Source: CAWGCE01 sp964480915
GTDB taxonomy: Bacteria > Planctomycetota > Planctomycetia > Pirellulales > Pirellulaceae
NCBI GenBank assembly: GCA_964480915.1
Contig: CAYZRS010000052.1
Location: 1-38,188, forward strand
DNA: 38,188 bases
Direction: 5' to 3'
Shown: positions 33,230 to 38,188 of the stretch, piece by piece
Numbering within the stretch: the stretch's first letter is position 1
Layout of the letters: the number at the start of each line of letters is the position of its first letter
Made by a program: the position numbers and the translations under genes
The notes under the pieces: generated by a model
Told to the model about the DNA's origin: nothing
The model's database searches: none
The model's input: the letters and a program-made list of their open reading frames with translations, nothing else

Positions 33230-35397
33230 TCAAGGTAAGGGGAAACTGGCTGTTGCTGCTGTCGAATCGGCAACACCCGTCTCGATCAACGGTGGCCGCC
33301 GGTCGACTGAGGGGTTAGAGCACCTGGACGCCAGCCCCGCAGATGTGGACTGGTGCCACTCCGCCGAATTTCGTGACGCGAGTCGCAACGATTCCGTAAT
33401 GACAAAAACACTACTTAGTACCATCGCAATCGCTGCGACGATTGGATTCAACCTCCCCGTGGTGGCAATGGCGACTCCCAGGGCGTTGTAGACCATGGCC
33501 CAGACGAGATTTCTTCTAATCGTGCGATGTGTGTCACGAGCCATTCGAACGGCCCATGGCAGCAACAGCAAGTTGGACGACATTAAGCAGACGTCTGCCG
33601 CATCTCGCGACACCTCGGCGCCGCACCCCATGGCGATTCCGACATCGGCAGCACTCAAAGCAGGAGCGTCATTCACGCCGTCTCCCACCATCACGACAGT
33701 TCGTCCCTTCGATTGTAATTCCTGAATCCGCTCAAGCTTCGATGCAGGCGTTCGCTCTGAAGAAACCTCAATCTGCAAATTCCGGCCGATTTCTTCGACT
33801 CGCCCGGCGTGATCCCCACTCAACAGCTCGACCGCCACTTCCTGGCTGCGAAATATCTGGATGGCCTCCGCTGCGCCGGCCCGCGTTTCCTCAGCGAAGG
33901 TGAAGCAACCGCGCACGTTTCCATCCCAGCCAATGAGCATCGTGGATAGCCCGTCATCGTCGCCGCCATGCTTTGCACTTTCCCATTCGGGCGACAACTT
34001 CATTCCCTGCTGCAAGCAGAACGCACGACTGCCCATCGCCACGGTCCTGCGCCTCACTTTAGTCGCAGGACCATCTTCAAGGATCTCAACTTCTCCTAGC
34101 ACGCCGCACCCTGGAATCGTGCGACAGGAGATCATCGTCGAATCGAACCGTTTGGTCTCGCCGGCCATCGCATCCTCTGCAAGTCCCGATTGGACGGCCG
34201 TAGCCNNNNNNNNNNGGTCGTCAACGTACCAGTTTTGTCAAAGCAGACGTGATCGATCTTGGCAAGCCGCAGGAGGTCGTCGCTGGAACGAAACACGATG
34301 CCTCGTGACGCAGATTGCCCAATAGCAGCCCAGACCGCCAACGGCGTGGCGATCGCCAGGGCGCAGGGACAGGCAATTAGCACGACCGACATCGACGCCA
34401 TCAGCGCCATGTGAAATCCGCTCTGCTGCCAATGAAACGCAAACACAGCCACCGCCAGGACCGCAATAACGGCAGCAAATACAGTCGACACTCGATCGAC
34501 CAAGCGGTCAACGCGCCCCGGTCGACTTGCCGCTTCACGAACGAGTAGAATCAGCCGCCGAATAACCCCAACGTCCAACGGACTGACAACTTCGATTTCC
34601 AAACATCCGTCGACATTGACAGCTCCGCCAAACACGGAATCGCCAACGCCGACGCTCCGTGCTGCACTTTCACCCGTGACCCATCGTTCATCGACATAGG
34701 ATGTTCCAGTGACGACCGTGCCATCCAAGGGCACACGCTGACCAGGGAACACGCGCATCACCTGCCCACACACTACGGCGTCCAGGTCGACCTGACGTGT
34801 ACCATCCGCGGAGACGATCCAGGCGGAATCGGGCAACATATCTTGCAACGTTTCGAGTGACTTCATCGCTCGGTGCTTGCCCGTCGCTTCCAGCCATCTC
34901 CCCAGGGTGACGGCCAGAAGAATCATGCAGACGACTTCCAAGTAGACGTGTTCGCCGCCCGTCAGCAAAGAAAGCACCGAATAGCCATAGGCGGCCAGCA
35001 CTCCAACAAGCAGTAATCCGTCGGCTGACAGTATTCGCTGCCGAAACTGATCAAGCAACGAATGGACCAAGGGTTGCCCGAGCATCACGAGCACGGGAGT
35101 CGCAAAAAGCAGACACCCAAACCGCAAGAGCTCCTTGAAAATTGCGGAACGTGGATCCTGCGATATCGCATAGGCATCCCAGCTCCACAATGCCATCGTG
35201 AAGACCATCACGTTCATCGAGAAAAATACCGCAAGCCCTACTCTAAAAGCTGTCTGTCCCAGCTTTCGATCTCCCGGTTCGCCGCGCATGATTCCGGCCG
35301 CAATGCGACACCCGACGCAGCAGTACAGATTCGCTGCCGTCGCGCCTCGTTCACGTCGAACCGGCAACCCGCAATAGCTACATGACAAATCTATCAT
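33230..35397 (-). CDS. ccoI: CcoI/FixI-type copper P-type ATPase, interrupted by assembly gap
   Basis: A P1B-type ATPase read in two parts around ten N (34206-34215). The N-terminus carries the cysteine-rich metal-binding domain typical of CcoI/FixI (C6, C9, C26, C27, C30: CSYCGLP, YCCVGC) but no separate HMA domain. It has TGES, the membrane CPC (ACPCALAIATP), the phosphorylation site DKTGTLTT just before the gap, and GDGVNDAPAL after it. The two parts are in different frames across ten N, and about 20-30 residues of the nucleotide-binding domain seem to be missing, so the N run is a placeholder, not a true length. The ATG overlaps the upstream small gene's TGA (ATGA). It exports Cu+ for loading the oxidase. 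Confidence 0.88.
34206..34215. other. assembly gap (10 N)
   Basis: Ten undetermined bases directly after the codons for DKTGTLTT. Neither reading frame nor family length fits a gap of exactly ten, so the real length is unknown. Confidence 0.99.
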
Positions 35398-35570
35398 CGG
35401 TTCATGGCTTCGAAGAGTTCGGCCTGCAAGGCAGGGAACAGAAACCGGATCGTGTAGACGACCGCCAAGACCCAAAACCCCAGCCACATGAGCCGCACGT
35501 ACCAGGGGATATCGTTGCCGGTGTAACTATGAAAACGTCGTTCCGTCGAAAACTCATTCGGATCAGGCAT
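35394..35570 (-). CDS. small single-TM protein of the cbb3 locus
   Basis: A 58-residue protein with one membrane helix (LMWLGFWVLAVVYTIRFLF) after a polar, charged N-terminus (MPDPNEFSTERRFHSYTG). Position and size recall CcoQ/CcoS-type accessory subunits, but the sequence does not let me name it. ATG 35570 overlaps the preceding gene's end by a few bases; an ATG at 35600 would add ten residues. Its TGA overlaps the ccoI ATG. It is probably a structural or assembly subunit of the oxidase. Confidence 0.65.
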   Translation of the reverse strand: MPDPNEFSTERRFHSYTGNDIPWYVRLMWLGFWVLAVVYTIRFLFPALQAELFEAMNR

Positions 35571-35913
35571 GAGGATTGGCTCCGGTCTGCTGCTGTTCAT
35601 CGAGCTGGAGCTCCCTGGCTAGCATCGTGTGTTTCGGAGCTTCCATATCCCAGAATGCACCATTCATTCCAGCCCACAGCAGTAGACATAGGAATCCGGC
35701 ACTCGCGAGTAGGTAGTTCACCATCGGCGTGATGGCAAATGCGCCTTGGGTGTCCCCCTGAAAGGTGTGCACGAACTCGGTGAACTTCATCACAAATCCG
35801 ATCATGCTCGGCGTCAAGATGACGATCGCGAACAACAAGGTCACCCAACCAGATCGTGAAGAAACCGATTCGGGTTCGTCTCGATCGCTGTTTTGTGGTT
35901 CTTTTCGTAGCAT
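35563..35913 (-). CDS. two-TM protein of the cbb3 locus, unknown
   Basis: A 116-residue protein with two membrane helices (VTLLFAIVILTPSMIGFVMKF and VNYLLASAGFLCLLLWAGM) and hydrophilic ends. It has no CxxCH, so it is not CcoP. The ATG at 35913 follows AGGGAAAC. It lies between ccoO and the small single-TM gene, where ccoQ or ccoP usually sits, and may be a lineage-specific oxidase subunit. No family is recognised. Confidence 0.65.
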   Translation of the reverse strand: MLRKEPQNSDRDEPESVSSRSGWVTLLFAIVILTPSMIGFVMKFTEFVHTFQGDTQGAFAITPMVNYLLASAGFLCLLLWAGMNGAFWDMEAPKHTMLARELQLDEQQQTGANPHA

Positions 35914-36017
35914 GTTGTTTCCCTGTCTATTCGTTACCACCGTTCACCCCATGTTCGCTGCACACGCGAGCCCAGCGCGTTGCCTCAATCCTCTTCACCG
36001 CCAGTGCAGCGGACGAC

Positions 36018-36662
36018 TTAGTACCCTTCCGAATTTATGGACTCCATCTCTTCGTAGTACGGATAGCTATCCAGCCACGAACCGAGCCACTGCACATAAG
36101 TGATCAGCGCCAAGCCACGCTCGTTCGGTTTATCGGGCGCTCCATCGAAGAGCCAAGGGTATTCTGGCATCGGCGATTCTGGCACGAGGGTTTTTGGTCG
36201 AAAGAAATGCACCGCATGCCAATCGTTCCCGTGCCGACCGCCTTGACGACTGAGGTCGGGCCCGACGCGGCGAGTGCCGAACATGACCGGCCGCTGCAGC
36301 TCATTTTGGTATTCCCACGTTTCTGAAACCGGCCCATACCGTAGCGACTCATTCGACACCGGACGAACAAACTGACTGTGGCAATGCCAGCACGCCTCGC
36401 CGATGTAAACCTGACGCCCAAGACGTAGAGCATCAGCACACGCTTCTTCCGTCGGCTCACCAAACGCTTCACTGAATTGCTGTGGATAGCGCTGAGCCAA
36501 CTCATCAAATTGGTACATGATTCGCTCGTTGACGACCTCTTCGACGGTTTGCTCCGGCAGCTCCTGAAACATCAGCATCGGCACAGCAACATTCGATAGA
36601 AATGCAAAGGCAAAAAAGCCGATGCCGGCCACGAACAGAATCCCACTCTTGCTTTCCAACAT
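36018..36662 (-). CDS. ccoO: cbb3-type cytochrome oxidase subunit II (CcoO)
   Basis: A 214-residue membrane-anchored monoheme cytochrome c: one N-terminal helix (GILFVAGIGFFAFAFLSNVAVPML), then the CcoO segment RQVYIGEACWHCHSQFVRPV with CWHCH at 91-95. M165 (PESPMPEYPW) is a likely sixth ligand. Other CcoO hallmarks include RYGPVSETWEY and FGTRRVGPDL. It passes electrons to the CcoN heme-copper centre. The ATG has only a weak GGA upstream. It lies 96 bp downstream of ccoN, as is usual. Confidence 0.95.
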   Translation of the reverse strand: MLESKSGILFVAGIGFFAFAFLSNVAVPMLMFQELPEQTVEEVVNERIMYQFDELAQRYPQQFSEAFGEPTEEACADALRLGRQVYIGEACWHCHSQFVRPVSNESLRYGPVSETWEYQNELQRPVMFGTRRVGPDLSRQGGRHGNDWHAVHFFRPKTLVPESPMPEYPWLFDGAPDKPNERGLALITYVQWLGSWLDSYPYYEEMESINSEGY

Positions 36663-36758
36663 TTTTTAATTCGTCCTATCTTCGCTACCCTCGGTCGCAG
36701 TGTACGACTCTCACCGTCGTTGTTCGACGCGAACCCGCGGCGTGCAACCTTGGCTCAA

Positions 36759-38188
36759 CTACGCGACAACAAATCCTGACTCAGGCAAACCCTTCATTTC
36801 AGCACCGCGCATGGTCATGACGATGTTCCCAACAAAGCAAATAAACCCACCAAACATCATCAAACCGGCAAACATCCGTACCACCCAGAAAGATTGCGAA
36901 CCGTTGAGCATGACCTCCCATGGTTGCAATCCGGCCCAGTAGAAACCTTGAAAGATTCCGGCCAGACCGAGATCCAAAAACATCACAAACACGCCGACGG
37001 CCGAAAGCCAGAAATGCCATTCGGCGAGTCGCCGACTGTACCAAGGGCGCTGCAGCAACCGGGGGATCAAGTGAGTCATGAATCCGTAAATCCACATACT
37101 AAAGACCCCAAACATAACCAAATGCGCATGCCCAACGACCCAATCGGTAAAGTGAATCAGTTTTTGGAACGTCAACGTGACCTGTAACGCACATTGAAAG
37201 CAAGTGATGAAATAGTAGATCATGCCGGTGTAGAACCAACGAATCGGCAAGTTCTTCTTGACCATGTCTCCATCGCCCCACAGCGTACCGAGGAAATTGA
37301 TCACCACCGTGGCGACAACAAATTCGACGGCGATCGTCGAAACGATCGCTCCGTACTGCAAGAACATCGGAATCGGTGTGTACAGAAAATGGTGAATGCC
37401 CTGCAATGGGTAGAAGAACGCCAGCCCCCAGAAACCGACCAGCGAGAGGCCGTGTGACCAGATCGGCTTCTTGAGAATGATCGGCACAATATAGTACATC
37501 ATGCCCCAACCCAAAGGCGTCACGAATAGGCCGACGAGGTCGTGAATGAACAGCCCGCCAACAGCGCCGGCGTTGGTGCCAGTCAGTGCGTACTCTGGCA
37601 AGAAATTGCCCATCGCATATGTGAGAAACGTCCACACAAAAGCGGCCATGAAATACCACAGCGAGACGTACATCGGACCCTCCGATTTGGCGATGGGTAC
37701 CAAGTAGTTAATTGCAACCAGAGCTAAACCGAGTAGTGCGAGCGGATCAATCCAGAACGGAGTCTCACCCCATTCCAGCCCTTGCGCCCCTAGCGAAAAA
37801 GTGATATTCCACGATGCGGCCAGCTGCTGTGCCCACTCGGCTGTCTGCAACGTTGGCCCAACCACAATTCCAATCGCCGTCGCAAGCACGATGAATTGCC
37901 AGGCGAAGAAAATGAAGTAGGAGAGAGCACGGCTTGCCGGTTTTCGCAAAGTCAACCGTGGCACGGCCCACTGCAGCATCCCCAGAAATGCGTTCGCCAA
38001 GAAGCCGTAGGCGATCGCATTGGTGTGCACCATCCGCCAACGCCCCGGCGACAGCAACTCCACTCCCTGCAACGGATTCCAATGGATCAGCTGGGCTGCC
38101 ATGAGTATTCCGGCCAACATCGAGACACCAAGAAAGGTCAGTGCCATCCAGAAGTACCAACGCACTAACCGCTCTTCGACAAGGTCGT
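36759..38188 (-). CDS. ccoN: cbb3-type cytochrome oxidase subunit I (CcoN), 5' end outside the window
   Basis: The gene runs off the right edge; 476 residues are visible. They form about 12 membrane helices with heme and copper ligands: H in MVHTNAIAYGFLANAF, IHDLVGLFVTP (first CuB His), FYPLQGIHHFLYTPIP with the HH CuB pair, and VVGHAHLVMFG with the HxH heme pair. The visible frame continues upstream of the GTG at 38165 (DLVEERL precedes it), so that codon is not the start. C-family oxidases have high oxygen affinity and support respiration at low oxygen. The gene is first in the order ccoN, ccoO, two small membrane proteins, ccoI, SafE-like. Confidence 0.95.
   Translation of the reverse strand, partial: DLVEERLVRWYFWMALTFLGVSMLAGILMAAQLIHWNPLQGVELLSPGRWRMVHTNAIAYGFLANAFLGMLQWAVPRLTLRKPASRALSYFIFFAWQFIVLATAIGIVVGPTLQTAEWAQQLAASWNITFSLGAQGLEWGETPFWIDPLALLGLALVAINYLVPIAKSEGPMYVSLWYFMAAFVWTFLTYAMGNFLPEYALTGTNAGAVGGLFIHDLVGLFVTPLGWGMMYYIVPIILKKPIWSHGLSLVGFWGLAFFYPLQGIHHFLYTPIPMFLQYGAIVSTIAVEFVVATVVINFLGTLWGDGDMVKKNLPIRWFYTGMIYYFITCFQCALQVTLTFQKLIHFTDWVVGHAHLVMFGVFSMWIYGFMTHLIPRLLQRPWYSRRLAEWHFWLSAVGVFVMFLDLGLAGIFQGFYWAGLQPWEVMLNGSQSFWVVRMFAGLMMFGGFICFVGNIVMTMRGAEMKGLPESGFVVA

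Overview
The window looks like a chromosome segment of a free-living planctomycete-type bacterium. That is an inference from mid-50s GC, a heavy load of universal stress proteins (USPs), many sigma-54-type promoters and the kinds of hypothetical proteins; no rRNA or housekeeping marker confirms it. No tRNA, rRNA, CRISPR array, transposase or prophage gene was seen. There is one assembly gap (10 N at 34206-34215), inside a copper P-type ATPase gene.

Layout. Positions 1-356 hold the end of a dihydroorotate-dehydrogenase-like gene. 779-9941 holds two CBS-domain proteins, a phosphodiesterase/EEP fusion, a glycosyltransferase, a cytochrome c'-like protein, a CstB-like persulfide dioxygenase-rhodanese, and a peroxiredoxin-like gene whose first CxxC cysteine codon is UGA (candidate selenoprotein). 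10061-15344 is a minus-strand run of USP, CBS, membrane protein, two USPs, a histidine kinase with two FixL-like PAS domains, and a double-receiver protein. 16035-20837 carries a hemerythrin-like protein, a class II amidotransferase, a DUF4404 protein, a second cytochrome c'-like protein, a TerB-like protein, a K+ channel and a USP. 21213-26005 is a USP cluster with a ribosome-hibernation factor and an unusual USP-GspE ATPase fusion. 26033-31776 holds an APH/P-loop kinase (Rv2004c-like), an NtrC-type sigma-54 activator, a tandem USP and a hybrid kinase. 31965-38188 holds a DUF4405 membrane protein and a cbb3 oxidase locus (ccoN, ccoO, two small membrane proteins, ccoI, SafE-like protein).

Regulation. 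A palindrome, GTGC-N6-GCAC, occurs perfectly six times, always between genes (8449, 15645, 18488, 21042, 27893, 31837), and with one mismatch at 622 and 9324. About 55-125 bp downstream of most copies lies a -24/-12 element (GG-N10-GC, usually GGCA..TTGC) close to a gene start. This is the arrangement of an enhancer-binding protein with sigma-54 promoters. The NtrC-family regulator at 27952 carries a perfect copy just upstream of itself, so it is the natural candidate regulator.

How it fits together. Ten USP genes, three CBS proteins, a hibernation factor, an Rv2004c-like kinase, hemerythrin, c'-type cytochromes, FixL-like sensing and a high-affinity cbb3 oxidase resemble in content the mycobacterial DosR dormancy regulon, but here apparently under sigma-54 control. 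The best reading is a low-oxygen/redox stress and quiescence island. Part of its sequence logic (the operator, the Sec-containing peroxiredoxin-like protein, the USP-GspE fusion) I do not recognise as described.
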